DNA of 35,313 nt from Nocardia beijingensis NBRC 16342 (GCF_001612785.1 NZ_BDBC01000040.1:1-35313), one strand, 5' to 3'. Shown: positions 7,565 to 15,945, counted from the first letter of the stretch. Notes: generated by a model not told the origin, from the sequence alone. Numbers and translations: made by a program.

Positions 7565-8599
7565 TCAGCTGCCCGCCTTCACCGATGCCAGCTGCTCGGG
7601 CGTCAGCTTCGACTTCAGGTCGTAGAAGATGTCGGCGGCGGTGATCTTGCGGGTGATGACGCCGTTGCCGAAGAAGGTGTTCACCACGTCGGCCAGCGCG
7701 GCGGCGTCGGCGTCGTTCGGCAGGTGCGGCACCGTCACCTCGGCCCCGACCCGGTGGGCGTCCGAGAGCCGCTGGCCGGACAGGGCGCGCGGGCCGGTCT
7801 TCTCGAAGACGTTCTCGAAGTCGGCGGGGTTGGCGCGCTGTTTCGCCGTGAGGTCCTGCAGCACTTGGAGGTACTTCGCCGCGATGTCCGGCCGCTGATC
7901 GAGCACCTCGGTGCGGAACACCACGACCGAGTTGTCGTTGGAACCGATGCTCTTCTCGGTGGCGATCTCCACGCCGCCGTTGGCCTTGGCCTCCTGGTAG
8001 GGCACCAGGAACGAAGCCCAGCCGTCCACCTTGCCGGTCGCGAACGCCGAAGCGGCGTCCTTCTGCTGCAACGGAACCCGGGTCACCTTATCGGCCGGAA
8101 CGCCCGCCTGCGCGAGCGCCTTGAGCAGGATGTACTCGCCCTTGGCGGCGGGGTTGACCGCCACGCGCCTGCCGGCCAGCTCCGCGACCGAGTGCACGCC
8201 CGATTCCGGCGTGACGATGATGCCGCTCTGATCCTTGCCCGCCGGATCCTGTACCGCGACGATCCGCACGCCGACGTCCTTGGACAGCGCGCCGACGACG
8301 GGGCTGAACGCCGCGCCGGAGACGTCGAGTTCCTTGGTGTTGAACAACTTCAGGTTGGAGCTGAAGCCGGGGGTGATGCTGACCCACTCGATCTTCGCAC
8401 CGAGCGGCGCCAGCGCGGCGTCGAAGGTGCCGTCGCGCTTGCCGACCGCCAGCGGCCCGGAGTTCCCCGGGTCGGCGACCTTGAGCACGAAGGAAGCGCC
8501 TGCGCCGGTGTCGCTGTCGGTGTCCGAACCACACGCGGCGACGAGTGCGACTAGGGGAACGATCGCCAGCGCGATGCGCATGAGGGCTTGCCGCCACAT
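7565..8599 (-). CDS. Sulfonate-type ABC transporter substrate-binding lipoprotein
   Basis: First gene of the operon, 344 residues. ATG 8599 lies 7 nt after AAGGAG; an ATG at codon 7 lacks such a site. A lipoprotein signal (hydrophobic stretch 8-20, lipobox VAAC with Cys23) anchors it outside the membrane, followed by a Ser/Asp/Thr linker. The mature part has the SsuA/TauA type-2 binding fold, with VLKVADPGNSGPLAVGKRDG at its first strand, VAELAGRRVAVNP and the family's WASFLVPYQE region. It captures the imported solute for the permease. A single CTTTCC-N7-GGAAAG element begins 76 bp upstream of the start, pointing to control by the divergent IclR regulator. Confidence 0.93.
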   Translation of the reverse strand: MWRQALMRIALAIVPLVALVAACGSDTDSDTGAGASFVLKVADPGNSGPLAVGKRDGTFDAALAPLGAKIEWVSITPGFSSNLKLFNTKELDVSGAAFSPVVGALSKDVGVRIVAVQDPAGKDQSGIIVTPESGVHSVAELAGRRVAVNPAAKGEYILLKALAQAGVPADKVTRVPLQQKDAASAFATGKVDGWASFLVPYQEAKANGGVEIATEKSIGSNDNSVVVFRTEVLDQRPDIAAKYLQVLQDLTAKQRANPADFENVFEKTGPRALSGQRLSDAHRVGAEVTVPHLPNDADAAALADVVNTFFGNGVITRKITAADIFYDLKSKLTPEQLASVKAGS

Positions 8600-8675
8600 C
8601 GGAGGACTCCTTGTCCGAATCGTCGATCAATGCCCTCGCAGAGTAGGGACGGCGGCGCGGGGTCACGAGGTAATC

Positions 8676-8694
8676 CTTTCCGTAGATCGGAAAG
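8676..8694. promoter_or_regulatory. Probable IclR operator, operon-proximal copy
   Basis: Inverted repeat CTTTCC-N7-GGAAAG; the copy's G/C flanks of the spacer also pair, giving 7-bp arms. It begins 76 bp upstream of the lipoprotein gene start (8599). The same 6-7-6 element recurs 119 bp away at 8795-8813. A regulator acting at both divergent promoters is the simplest reading. Confidence 0.7.
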
Positions 8695-8794
8695 CTTGAC
8701 ATATCGAGTTCTCTGTACTGGCCCGCTTCGACGCACGATGAGTGGGCACCCGACCCCGGCTTTCCCGGATCACACCCACCGCCCCCCGTCAGCG

Positions 8795-8813
8795 CTTTCC
8801 ACATATCGGAAAG
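8795..8813. promoter_or_regulatory. Probable IclR operator, regulator-proximal copy
   Basis: Second CTTTCC-N7-GGAAAG element, with spacer ACATATC against GTAGATC in the first. It ends 42 bp before the IclR start codon at 8856, where it would overlap that gene's own promoter and allow autoregulation. Confidence 0.7.
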
Positions 8814-8855
8814 ATGAAACTTTAGAGTGCGAGCTCCTGTGTTACCGTCGCTTTC

Positions 8856-9605
8856 GTGGAACCCTCCGGCGTGCAGACCGTTACCCGCGCCCTCTCCGTC
8901 CTCGACTGTTTCCGCGACGGCCGCGAGCGCGGCGTCTCCGAGGTGGCGCGGCAGCAGGGTCTGGCGGTCAGCACCACGCACCGGCTGCTGGCCACGCTGG
9001 TGCAGGCGGGTTTCCTGGAGAAGAACGCCGAATCCAGTCGGTACCGCATGGGTGGCGCGCTGGCGGAGTGGGGTCAGATCGCCTACCGCCAGCACCGGAT
9101 CTATCTGGCCGAACCGTGTTTGGAACAGCTCGCGGGCACCACCGGAGCCAGTTGCTCGGTCGCCACCCGCCACGGCATCCACGCGGTGCTGCTGGGCACC
9201 AGCCGGTGGCGGGAGACCGACGGGCACAAGCTGCAGGGCGTGCGGCTGCCCCTGCACGCCAGCGCGCTCGGCAAGGCCCTGCTCGCCTGGTCCGGGGCCA
9301 CCGACGAGCAACTGCGCGAACTCCCCTATGACGAGGGGACCGAACGCTCCGTGTCCGGCCCCGGTGAGCTGCGCGCCGAGCTGGTCGCCACGCGCGAGCG
9401 CGGGTACGCCTACAACGACGAGGAACTCGACCCCGGCTTCCGCACCATCGGCCTGCCCATTCTCGACCCGGCGGGCCACTGCCGGTTCGCACTCGGCCTG
9501 CGCGGCCCCACGACGCTGATGATTCCCGAACGGGTGCCGTTCTTCGTCGAACTCGCCAAGGTCACCGCGCAGGAGATCGCGGCAAGGTTCGCCGCCGCCG
9601 AATAG
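8856..9605 (+). CDS. IclR-family transcriptional regulator of the sulfur operon
   Basis: This 249-residue regulator has an N-terminal winged helix-turn-helix (about 7-65, with VARQQGLAVSTTHRLLATL as the recognition region and a RYRMG wing) and a C-terminal IclR effector domain (about 80-247, with LHASALGKALLAW, RGYAYNDEELDPGF and a GLPI strand). IclR proteins bind inverted repeats as dimers and respond to a pathway metabolite. GTG 8856 is taken as start because it gives the usual short lead-in to the HTH. The gene is divergent from the operon, with two matching inverted repeats between them. Whether it represses or activates cannot be told. Its effector is probably the sulfur substrate or a product (inference). 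Confidence 0.92.
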   Translation: MEPSGVQTVTRALSVLDCFRDGRERGVSEVARQQGLAVSTTHRLLATLVQAGFLEKNAESSRYRMGGALAEWGQIAYRQHRIYLAEPCLEQLAGTTGASCSVATRHGIHAVLLGTSRWRETDGHKLQGVRLPLHASALGKALLAWSGATDEQLRELPYDEGTERSVSGPGELRAELVATRERGYAYNDEELDPGFRTIGLPILDPAGHCRFALGLRGPTTLMIPERVPFFVELAKVTAQEIAARFAAAE

Positions 9606-9756
9606 GCCGGGAAACCGGACCATTCGGCCGAATTACCGCTCATTGTGGATGCGTCACCCTATTCTTGACGCGTAATTCGTAGCGCGAGAGTCGCCTTCGG
9701 AGGCGACAGCGGTGCGGCGCCTCCCCGCACCGGCGCCGCCTGGGAAGGGAGTCGCC

Positions 9757-10584
9757 ATGCCGGACGGGCACGCGCGAGTGCGCGCCGGATCGTCGACCCA
9801 GCTCGACACGAGCCTCCCGCACGAGGCACGGGTCTACGACTACTGGCTCGGCGGCAAGGACAACTACCCCGCCGACCGCGCCCTCGGCGACACGGTCGCC
9901 ATGCACATCCCCGGCATCCGCGACATGGCCCGCGCCAATCGCGCGTTCCTCGGGCGAGCCGTGCGCCATCTGGCCCGCGAGGCGGGCATCGATCAGTTCC
10001 TCGACATCGGCACCGGCCTCCCGACCGCGGGCAACACGCACGAAGTGGCCCAGGGCATCGATCCGGCCGCGCGCGTGGTCTACGTCGACAACGATCCGCT
10101 CGTGCTCGCCCATGCCAGAGCATTGACGGCGAGCACACCGCAGGGCCGGATCGCTTACCTCGACGCCGACCTGCGCGATCCAGGCGCCATCCTGGACGCG
10201 CCCGCGCTGACCGACACGTTCGACCCGGACCGGCCCGTCGCGATCTTGCTGGTCGCGGTCATGATGTTCTTCCGCGACAGCGACGACCCGTACGGCGTCG
10301 TCGCGCGCCTGCTGGACGCGGCCCCGTCCGGCAGCTACCTGGTGCTCACCCACTTTACCGGCGATTTCGGCCCGCGCCCGATGGCGCGCGCGACCGCCGC
10401 CGCCGAGCAGGCCGGGATCGCGTTCCAGCCGCGCAGCCGCTCGGAGACCGAATCCTTCTTCGCCGGAACGGAACTCGTCGAGCCGGGGATCGTTCCGGCC
10501 GACGCCTGGCGTCCGGACACCGATGCCGCCCCCGCCGCGGCGCGGTCGGCCTGGTACTGGGCCGGGGTCGGACGCAAACCCTGA
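9757..10584 (+). CDS. DUF574-family SAM-dependent methyltransferase
   Basis: This 275-residue protein belongs to the actinobacterial DUF574 (SAM_MT) family. The family marker VYDYWLGGKDN is at 26-36, the SAM-binding FLDIGTGLPT motif at 81-90, and the acidic YVDNDP motif at 109-114. ATG 9757 follows GGGAAGGGAG; the frame stays open upstream but has no better ribosome site. Methyl acceptors of this family are not known to me. It is a close paralogue of the gene at 17924-18850, with all motifs at the same residue numbers. The spacer from 9606 holds a TTGACG-like hexamer (9665-9670), but no clear promoter was assigned. Confidence 0.88.
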   Translation: MPDGHARVRAGSSTQLDTSLPHEARVYDYWLGGKDNYPADRALGDTVAMHIPGIRDMARANRAFLGRAVRHLAREAGIDQFLDIGTGLPTAGNTHEVAQGIDPAARVVYVDNDPLVLAHARALTASTPQGRIAYLDADLRDPGAILDAPALTDTFDPDRPVAILLVAVMMFFRDSDDPYGVVARLLDAAPSGSYLVLTHFTGDFGPRPMARATAAAEQAGIAFQPRSRSETESFFAGTELVEPGIVPADAWRPDTDAAPAAARSAWYWAGVGRKP

Positions 10585-10647
10585 GCGGCGTTTGAGCCGC
10601 CGCCGTTCGGCAATCACGTCGGAGAACCGGACGGCGAGGTGGTGCAC

Positions 10648-11001
10648 ATGGTCGACGACGTGGAGAAACGCTGGCGCGATCCGCGCGGGTTCCGGCGCGC
10701 CGCGACCTACGTCGTCTCGGTGCTCGTCACCGCCGCGCTGGTCTTCCTGCTGACCGTGTTGTGGGCCGCGCAGCGCGAATGCGTGGACCAGGACAAGCTG
10801 CTGTGCGACACCGCCGCGCAGCTCGCCGTGGTGCTCGGCCCCCCGGTGGTGTTGCTGATCGGCGGTATCGGCGCCTTCGTCGAAACCTACGTGCAGTGGC
10901 GCCGCGGGCGGACCTGGCCCATCTGGCAGGGCGCGGGCTGGTTCCTGTTCGTGCTGATGCTGGCCTATCTCAGCATCGGCAGCGGCGCGCTGGCGGGCTG
11001 A
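10648..11001 (+). CDS. Three-span membrane protein, function unknown
   Basis: The 117-residue product has three predicted helices (about 19-41, 58-80 and 94-114). Two cysteines (C45 and C53) lie in the loop between helices 1 and 2 and could form a disulfide if that loop faces outward. The basic N-terminus (KRWRDPRGFRR) favours a cytoplasmic start. ATG 10648 is chosen over GTG codons at 10639 and 10642 because the purine-rich GCGAGG sits about 8 nt ahead of it. Its TGA abuts the stop of the convergent oxidoreductase gene with no base between. I do not recognise a named family. Confidence 0.75.
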   Translation: MVDDVEKRWRDPRGFRRAATYVVSVLVTAALVFLLTVLWAAQRECVDQDKLLCDTAAQLAVVLGPPVVLLIGGIGAFVETYVQWRRGRTWPIWQGAGWFLFVLMLAYLSIGSGALAG

Positions 11002-12018
11002 TCAGTCGCCGACCCGCACGACCAGCTTGCCGAAGTTGCGGCCCTCCAGCATGCCGATGAACGCCTCGGGGGCCGCGGCCAAGCCGGACACGACGTCCTC
11101 GAGATACCGCACGCGGCCGTCGGCGACCCACTCACCCATCTCACGCAAGAAGTCCGGGTACAGCGCACGGACGAATTCGGATTGGATGAACCCGCGCACG
11201 GTGAGGCTCTTGGTGAGGATCCGGCCGTAGAAGCCCGGCAGCCGGTCCGGGCCCTCCGGGGCGCCGGTGGCGTTGTAGTTGGCGATCAGTCCGCAGACGG
11301 GCACGCGCGCGTAGGTGTTCAGCAGCGGGTACACCGCGTCGGCCACCGCGCCGCCGACGTTCTCGAAATAGACGTCGATGCCGTCGGGGACCGCCGCCGC
11401 GAGTTGCTCGGCGAAATCGGGGGCGCGGTGGTCGAGCGCGACGTCGAAGCCGAGTTCGGTCAAGTACGCCACCTTGCGCGGGCCACCGGCGACGCCCACC
11501 GTGCGCGTGCCGCCGATCTTGGCGATCTGGCCGACGGCCGAGCCGACCGGCCCGGTGGCGGCGGCGACCACGAGCGTCTCGCCGGGGCGGGGTTTGCCGA
11601 TCTCGCGCAGTCCCGCGTAGGCGGTGAAGCCCGGCATGCCGAGCACGCCGAGGGCGGTGGAAACCGGAGCCTTTGCCGGATCGAGCTTGCGCAGCCCGCG
11701 CGCCGGGGCGACGTCATGCGACTGCCACCCCGAATAAGCAAGCACCACATCACCTTTCGCCAGCGACGGGTCGCGCGATTCGAGTACTTCGGCCACGGTC
11801 GCGCCGACCATCACCGCGCCGACCGCGACCGGTTCGGCGTAGGACTCGGCCGCACTCATCCGGCCGCGCATGTACGGGTCGAGCGACAGATAGAGCGTGC
11901 GCAGCAGGACCTCGCCCTCGGCCGGAGCGGGGAGTTCCGCGGTCTCGGTCCGGAAATTCTCCGCCGTGGGCGCACCCACCGGCCGGGAGGCAAGCACGAT
12001 TCGCGTCGACTCGACCAT
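11002..12018 (-). CDS. MDR-superfamily NADP-dependent oxidoreductase (CurA/LTB4DH type)
   Basis: This 338-residue protein belongs to the zinc-independent MDR group with CurA and leukotriene B4 12-hydroxydehydrogenase, which reduce activated C=C bonds with NADPH. The N-terminal LYLSLDPYMRGRM motif is at 42-54, the nucleotide site AATGPVGSAVGQIAKIGG around 155-172, and the family's DVYFENVGG follows near 218. Zinc ligands of classical alcohol dehydrogenases are absent. Substrate is unknown; 2-alkenals or enones are typical. It is probably transcribed alone: it is convergent with 10648-11001 and faces a 403-bp spacer upstream. Confidence 0.9.
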   Translation of the reverse strand: MVESTRIVLASRPVGAPTAENFRTETAELPAPAEGEVLLRTLYLSLDPYMRGRMSAAESYAEPVAVGAVMVGATVAEVLESRDPSLAKGDVVLAYSGWQSHDVAPARGLRKLDPAKAPVSTALGVLGMPGFTAYAGLREIGKPRPGETLVVAAATGPVGSAVGQIAKIGGTRTVGVAGGPRKVAYLTELGFDVALDHRAPDFAEQLAAAVPDGIDVYFENVGGAVADAVYPLLNTYARVPVCGLIANYNATGAPEGPDRLPGFYGRILTKSLTVRGFIQSEFVRALYPDFLREMGEWVADGRVRYLEDVVSGLAAAPEAFIGMLEGRNFGKLVVRVGD

Positions 12019-12421
12019 GCGCCCACCCTAGCCGCAGGGCACGGCCGTCACCGGCCGGTGCCCGACCGTGTCCGGCGATCGACTCACTGCGGCCGATACC
12101 CGCCTGCGATACCGAGTCGGGTGTTCGGCGCGACCGGTCCGGCCGCTCGGTCGCGCTTGTCGAGACACTGCTTCCCCGAGTCCGATCGGCCACGAATCGG
12201 GGCGCGACCAGCGAGCCGCCGACCAACTCTCCTCTCCATGCTCGCGGTGCACCGGTGCCGCGACTCGGCTGGGGGCCGTCGGAGCACACCGCACCGGCGG
12301 GCTGCCCCCACCGTGGCGTGCGGAACGCGCCGTGCGCCGGGGGACGGTGTGAGCGTCCGAGACATCGACTCGAGCGAGCCGAACATTGGCGCGGGCGCGG
12401 GGAATTCGTAGCGTCGAGAGC
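12019..12421. other. Divergent spacer with a hairpin and a promoter
   Basis: No gene was recognised in this 403-bp spacer; frames here are arginine-rich shadows. A hairpin at 12037-12063 (GGGCAC/GTGCCC plus GGCCG/CGGCC, one bulged G, 4-base loop) begins 19 nt upstream of the minus-strand start and may structure that 5' leader. The right end carries the promoter at 12386-12414. Confidence 0.5.
12386..12414 (+). promoter_or_regulatory. Promoter for a leaderless transcript
   Basis: TTGGCG (12386-12391), a 17-bp spacer and TAGCGT (12409-12414) fit an actinobacterial sigma-70 promoter. The -10 ends 7 bases before the ATG at 12422, so transcription should begin at or within a base of the start codon. 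The gene lacks a good ribosome site, which agrees. Confidence 0.55.
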
Positions 12422-13228
12422 ATGACATTGGAAGTCGGCATCATCCTGCCCACCTCGACCCCCGATCCCGCGCGGCCCATCCTGGGTGACGTGCGCGCCG
12501 CCGCCCGCCTCGCCGAGCAGGGCGGCCTGGATTCGGTGTGGTCCACCGACCATCTCGCGGCCAGCGGGCCGATGCTGGACAGCTCCGTGGTGCTGGCCAC
12601 CGCGGCCGCCGTGACCGACCGCATCCGCATCGGCTACGGGGTGATGCTGCTGGCGTTGCGGCCGGCCGCGTGGGCCGCGAAGCAGATCGCGACGTTGCAG
12701 TACGTCTCCGGTGACCGGCTGATCCTCGGGGTCGGCACCGGCAACCCGGTGCACGGGGATGCCGCGTGGCGTGCCGTGGGCGCGTCCTTCGCCGAGCGCG
12801 GCCGTCGCACCGACGAGGCGCTGCGCGTGCTGCCCGACCTGGTCGCGGGGCGGCCGACCGTGCTCCAGGACGGCACCCAGATCACCTTGGCGCCCGGTGC
12901 GACCATGCCGCCGGTGCTCGTCGCGGGCGACGCACCGGCGGCGCGCCGCCGCGCCGCCGCCTACGCCGAGGGCTGGGTCGCCATCGGGCTCGAGCCGAGC
13001 CGGATCGGCGCGCACGTGACCGAATTGGCCGCGCTGGCCGAAGAATACGACCGCCAGCCGCTCACCGTGACGGTCGTCGCGCCCACTCTGGCCACCGATC
13101 CCGGCCGCGCGGCCGAGCAGCTGAACGCCTACGCGGAGGCGGGCGCGGCACGTGTCGTACTCGCCGTCTCCGGCCCCGAGTGGCAGGCCGGCTACGAGTT
13201 CGCCGCGAAGCTCAAGGCACAGCTGTGA
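12422..13228 (+). CDS. Short LLM-class oxidoreductase (FMN or F420)
   Basis: This 268-residue TIM-barrel protein of the luciferase-like superfamily starts with the first strand (LEVGIILPTSTP), followed by GGLDSVWSTDHL and the RIRIGYGVMLLALRP strand typical of F420- or FMN-dependent members. It is shorter than the usual 290-330 residues, mainly through short loops after the GDRLILGVGTGN motif. Cofactor and substrate cannot be decided. ATG 12422 has only weak SD-like bases but sits at the predicted transcription start. It is convergent with lysE, 9 bp apart. Confidence 0.85.
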   Translation: MTLEVGIILPTSTPDPARPILGDVRAAARLAEQGGLDSVWSTDHLAASGPMLDSSVVLATAAAVTDRIRIGYGVMLLALRPAAWAAKQIATLQYVSGDRLILGVGTGNPVHGDAAWRAVGASFAERGRRTDEALRVLPDLVAGRPTVLQDGTQITLAPGATMPPVLVAGDAPAARRRAAAYAEGWVAIGLEPSRIGAHVTELAALAEEYDRQPLTVTVVAPTLATDPGRAAEQLNAYAEAGAARVVLAVSGPEWQAGYEFAAKLKAQL

Positions 13229-13237
13229 CGTCGCGCC

Positions 13238-13861
13238 TCATCCGGTGCACAACAGCCCGAGCCCGAGGCCGAGCAGCACCGCCGCGATCACCGCATCCAG
13301 CACGCGCCACGCGCGCGGGCGGGCGAACAGCGGGCCGAGCAGGCGCGCGCCGAAGCCGAGCGCGGTGAACCACAGCACGCTGGCCAGCATCGCCCCCGCG
13401 CCGAGGAACCAGCGATCCGGGCTGGCGTAGGTGCAGGCGAAGGAGCCGAGCAACACCACGGTGTCCAGGTAGACGTGGGGGTTGAGCCAAGTCAGCGCCA
13501 GGGCGGTGACCACCGTCGCGCCGAGCGCCGCGGTGGCCCGCCCGGATTCGGCGCTCAGCGCGGCGGAGCCGAACGCCCGCCGCGCCGCCAGCGCCGCGTA
13601 GCCGATCAGGAACGCCGCCCCGGCATAGCGCGCCACCACGAGCACCACGGGAGCCGCCTGGACGACCGCGCCGAAGCCGCCGACCCCAGCCGCGATCAGC
13701 ACGATGTCGGATACCGCGCACACCGCCACCACCGCGAGCACGTGCCTGCCGCTGATCCCTTGCCGCAGCACGAACGCGTTCTGCGCGCCGATCGCCACGA
13801 TCAACGACAGGCCGAAGCCCAAACCGGACGCGGTCGCCACCACCGCCGAGGAAACGCTCAC
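13238..13861 (-). CDS. lysE: LysE-family amino acid exporter
   Basis: This 207-residue membrane protein of the LysE/ArgO family exports basic amino acids. It has about six hydrophobic helices, the N-terminal IVAIGAQNAFVLRQGISG motif and the conserved LTWLNPHVYLD motif near residue 125. GTG 13861 starts the best frame; no clear ribosome site is seen. The divergent LysG-type regulator 74 bp away supports a lysine/arginine exporter. The symbol rests on family and gene order, and substrate specificity is inferred. Confidence 0.88.
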   Translation of the reverse strand: MSVSSAVVATASGLGFGLSLIVAIGAQNAFVLRQGISGRHVLAVVAVCAVSDIVLIAAGVGGFGAVVQAAPVVLVVARYAGAAFLIGYAALAARRAFGSAALSAESGRATAALGATVVTALALTWLNPHVYLDTVVLLGSFACTYASPDRWFLGAGAMLASVLWFTALGFGARLLGPLFARPRAWRVLDAVIAAVLLGLGLGLLCTG

Positions 13862-13900
13862 GTCCAGCGACGTTATGGCCGCGGATCACCCCCAGGCAAA

Positions 13901-13924
13901 CTAAAGATTCTTACCTATCATTAG
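13901..13924. promoter_or_regulatory. Probable LysG operator
   Basis: Imperfect inverted repeat CTAAAGAT-N8-ATCATTAG (7 of 8 pairs) in the AT-rich lysE-lysG spacer, 12 bp before the lysG start. LysR-type regulators usually bind such dyads in the divergent promoter region. A TAGTCT hexamer (13922-13927) ends 8 bases before GTG 13936 and could give a leaderless lysG transcript. Confidence 0.5.
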
Positions 13925-13935
13925 TCTGTCTTAAT

Positions 13936-14805
13936 GTGGATCTCCAGCTCGACCAGTTGCGCGCCCTCGACGCCGTGATCACCGAGGGGACCTTCGACGC
14001 CGCGGCGCGGCGGTTGAGCGTCACACCGTCGGCGATCAGTCAGCGGATCAAGGCGCTGGAGGATGCGGCGGGCCGGATTCTCGTGCAGCGCACGAAGCCG
14101 GTGCGCGCCACCGAATCCGGGCTGGCCGTCCTGCGATTGGCCAAGCAGATCCAGTTGCTGACCGGCGACACCGCGCGCGAACTCGGCGGCGAACCCTCCG
14201 AGGGCCCGATCCGGCTGCCGATCGCGGTCAACGCCGACTCACTGGAGACCTGGGTGCTGCCCGCCCTCGCCCGCGCCCCGCGCGGCGTGTACTTCGAAAT
14301 CCACCGGGAGGACGAGGAACACACCACGCGACTGTTGCGCGACGGCACCGTGATGGCGGCGATCACCTCGACCGCCCAGCCGGTGCAGGGCTGTACGGCC
14401 ACTCGGCTGGGAGCGATGCGCTACCGGCCGATGGCGAGCCCGGATTTCGCCGCCACCTGGTTCGCCGACGGCGCGACCGCGAAGTCCTACGCCGCCGCTC
14501 CGGTGGTGCTGTTCGACCGCAAGGACGACCTGCAGGATCGCCTCCTGCGCAGACGCTCTCGCACACCGCTCGATCCACCGCGCCACTACGTGCCGTCCTC
14601 CACCGCGTTCGCCACGGCGGTCCGGCTCGGGCTCGGCTGGGGCATGCTCCCCGACCTGCAGACCGACGACGACCGCTTGGTCTCGATCGATCCCGGTGTG
14701 GTCATCGACGTCCCGCTGTACTGGCAGCAGTGGCGTCTCGACTCCCCCGCCCTCGGCGCGGTCGCCGCCGCCATCGCCGCGGAGGCGGCGCACGTCCTGC
14801 GCTGA
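13936..14805 (+). CDS. lysG: LysG/ArgP-type LysR regulator
   Basis: This 289-residue LysR-family activator has an N-terminal HTH (about 3-62, with FDAAARRLSVTPSAISQRIK) and an effector domain. The DLQLDQLRALDAVI start and RTKPVRAT sequence match LysG/ArgP (IciA), which senses lysine or arginine and activates lysE or argO. GTG 13936 has no ribosome site, which fits leaderless translation. It is divergent from the lysE gene, the usual arrangement. Effector identity is inferred. Confidence 0.88.
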   Translation: MDLQLDQLRALDAVITEGTFDAAARRLSVTPSAISQRIKALEDAAGRILVQRTKPVRATESGLAVLRLAKQIQLLTGDTARELGGEPSEGPIRLPIAVNADSLETWVLPALARAPRGVYFEIHREDEEHTTRLLRDGTVMAAITSTAQPVQGCTATRLGAMRYRPMASPDFAATWFADGATAKSYAAAPVVLFDRKDDLQDRLLRRRSRTPLDPPRHYVPSSTAFATAVRLGLGWGMLPDLQTDDDRLVSIDPGVVIDVPLYWQQWRLDSPALGAVAAAIAAEAAHVLR

Positions 14806-14849
14806 CGGCGCACGACTGGGTCTGCGCGGCAGCATGTCTCGTTCGTGAC

Positions 14850-14887
14850 GCCGCCGGGCCGAGGTGCGAGCACCGAGCCCCGGCGGC
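14850..14887 (+). terminator. Stem-loop downstream of lysG
   Basis: GCCGCCGGG (14850-14858) pairs with 14879-14887, enclosing a second small stem (GGTG/CACC). It lies 45 bp after the lysG stop. No U tract follows. The rest of the 306-bp spacer to 15111 holds no gene that I recognise; it ends in the promoter and ribosome site of the LGFP gene. Confidence 0.5.
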
Positions 14888-15111
14888 GCCGTATCCGAGA
14901 AGGCGCTCCCGTGGGCACGGCAGCACCGCCAGTTTGTTCGGAGCCGGGGACGAGTTGGATGGCCGCACCACCGCGCGGTACGACACCAGGCCATCGGACT
15001 GACCCGTATCGCTCCGCATCGCGATCCGGCGAGGTACTTTGATCTCCGCACGCCGACCGAAAGCAGCTTCAGCTCCATCCCGCACCCACCCGAGATGCAC
15101 AGGAGTTCCCT

Positions 15112-15861
15112 TTGGCACGGCACCGTCGCCCGAATCGCTCACTCACCCGCGGCGCGCTCGCCATCGTCGCCGCGCTCGGCATCCTGCTCGCGGGCATCGC
15201 ACCCGATGCGGCAGCGCGTCCGATCGGCCCCTACGACGTCGGCGGGGCGATCGAAGCCGAATACGACGAGGCCGGTGGGCCCGCGTTCTTCGGCGACCCG
15301 GTCACGCCGGAGGACTTCGCCGCCCGCGGTGGTCGATACCAGGCGTTCGAGCGCGGCTCGTCCATCTATTGGCACCCCGACACCGGCGCCCACCAAGTCG
15401 GCGGGGCCATCCGCGACAAATGGGGCAACCTCGGTTACGAGGGCGGAGCGCTCGGCTACCCCGTGACGCGCGAAGCGGCGACGCCGTCGAAGCCGGGCAG
15501 CTACAGCGTCTTCCAGAACGGTTCCATCTACTGGTCGATCGGCACCGCCGCGCATCAGATAGGCGGCGTGATCCGCGACAAGTGGGGCGCCTACGGCTGG
15601 GAGAGCAGTCCGCTCGGGTTCCCCATCACGGACGAATCCAACGCCCGCGCGGGCAACGGCCGCTACAACCTGTTCGGCGGCGGGGCCATCTATTGGTCCC
15701 CGCGCACCGGCGCCCACGTCGTCTGGGGGTCCATCCGGGACACCTGGGAGGCCGCGGCGGGCGAAGCGGGACGGTACGGCTACCCCACCAGTGACGAGTA
15801 CGACTTCGAGAACGGGAAGGCCCAGGATTTCGAGGGCGGCCGGATCACCTGGGCGCCCTAG
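15112..15861 (+). CDS. Secreted LGFP-repeat protein
   Basis: This 249-residue exported protein has a basic N-terminus, a hydrophobic core (about 14-28) and an AAA-type cleavage site near 35. The mature part is four LGFP-type units of roughly 50 residues, with consensus GG.IRDKW...G.LGYP.T.E at about 44, 96, 149 and 203, joined by IYW-P-TGAH segments. LGFP repeats occur in mycolyltransferases and other envelope proteins of Corynebacteriales, where they are thought to attach to the arabinogalactan layer. TTG 15112 is the start because AGGAG (15101-15105) lies 6 nt before it, whereas the nearby ATG at 15095 is in another frame. There is no catalytic domain, so a structural or anchoring role is likely. 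Confidence 0.88.
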   Translation: MARHRRPNRSLTRGALAIVAALGILLAGIAPDAAARPIGPYDVGGAIEAEYDEAGGPAFFGDPVTPEDFAARGGRYQAFERGSSIYWHPDTGAHQVGGAIRDKWGNLGYEGGALGYPVTREAATPSKPGSYSVFQNGSIYWSIGTAAHQIGGVIRDKWGAYGWESSPLGFPITDESNARAGNGRYNLFGGGAIYWSPRTGAHVVWGSIRDTWEAAAGEAGRYGYPTSDEYDFENGKAQDFEGGRITWAP

Positions 15862-15945
15862 GCGATCGCCCTCTGAAGCCGATCCGGATCGTCGGTGAAC
15901 TCTCGGCAATCCGGACATCGAGGGCGGTCCGCGACGGCTCCGCCA

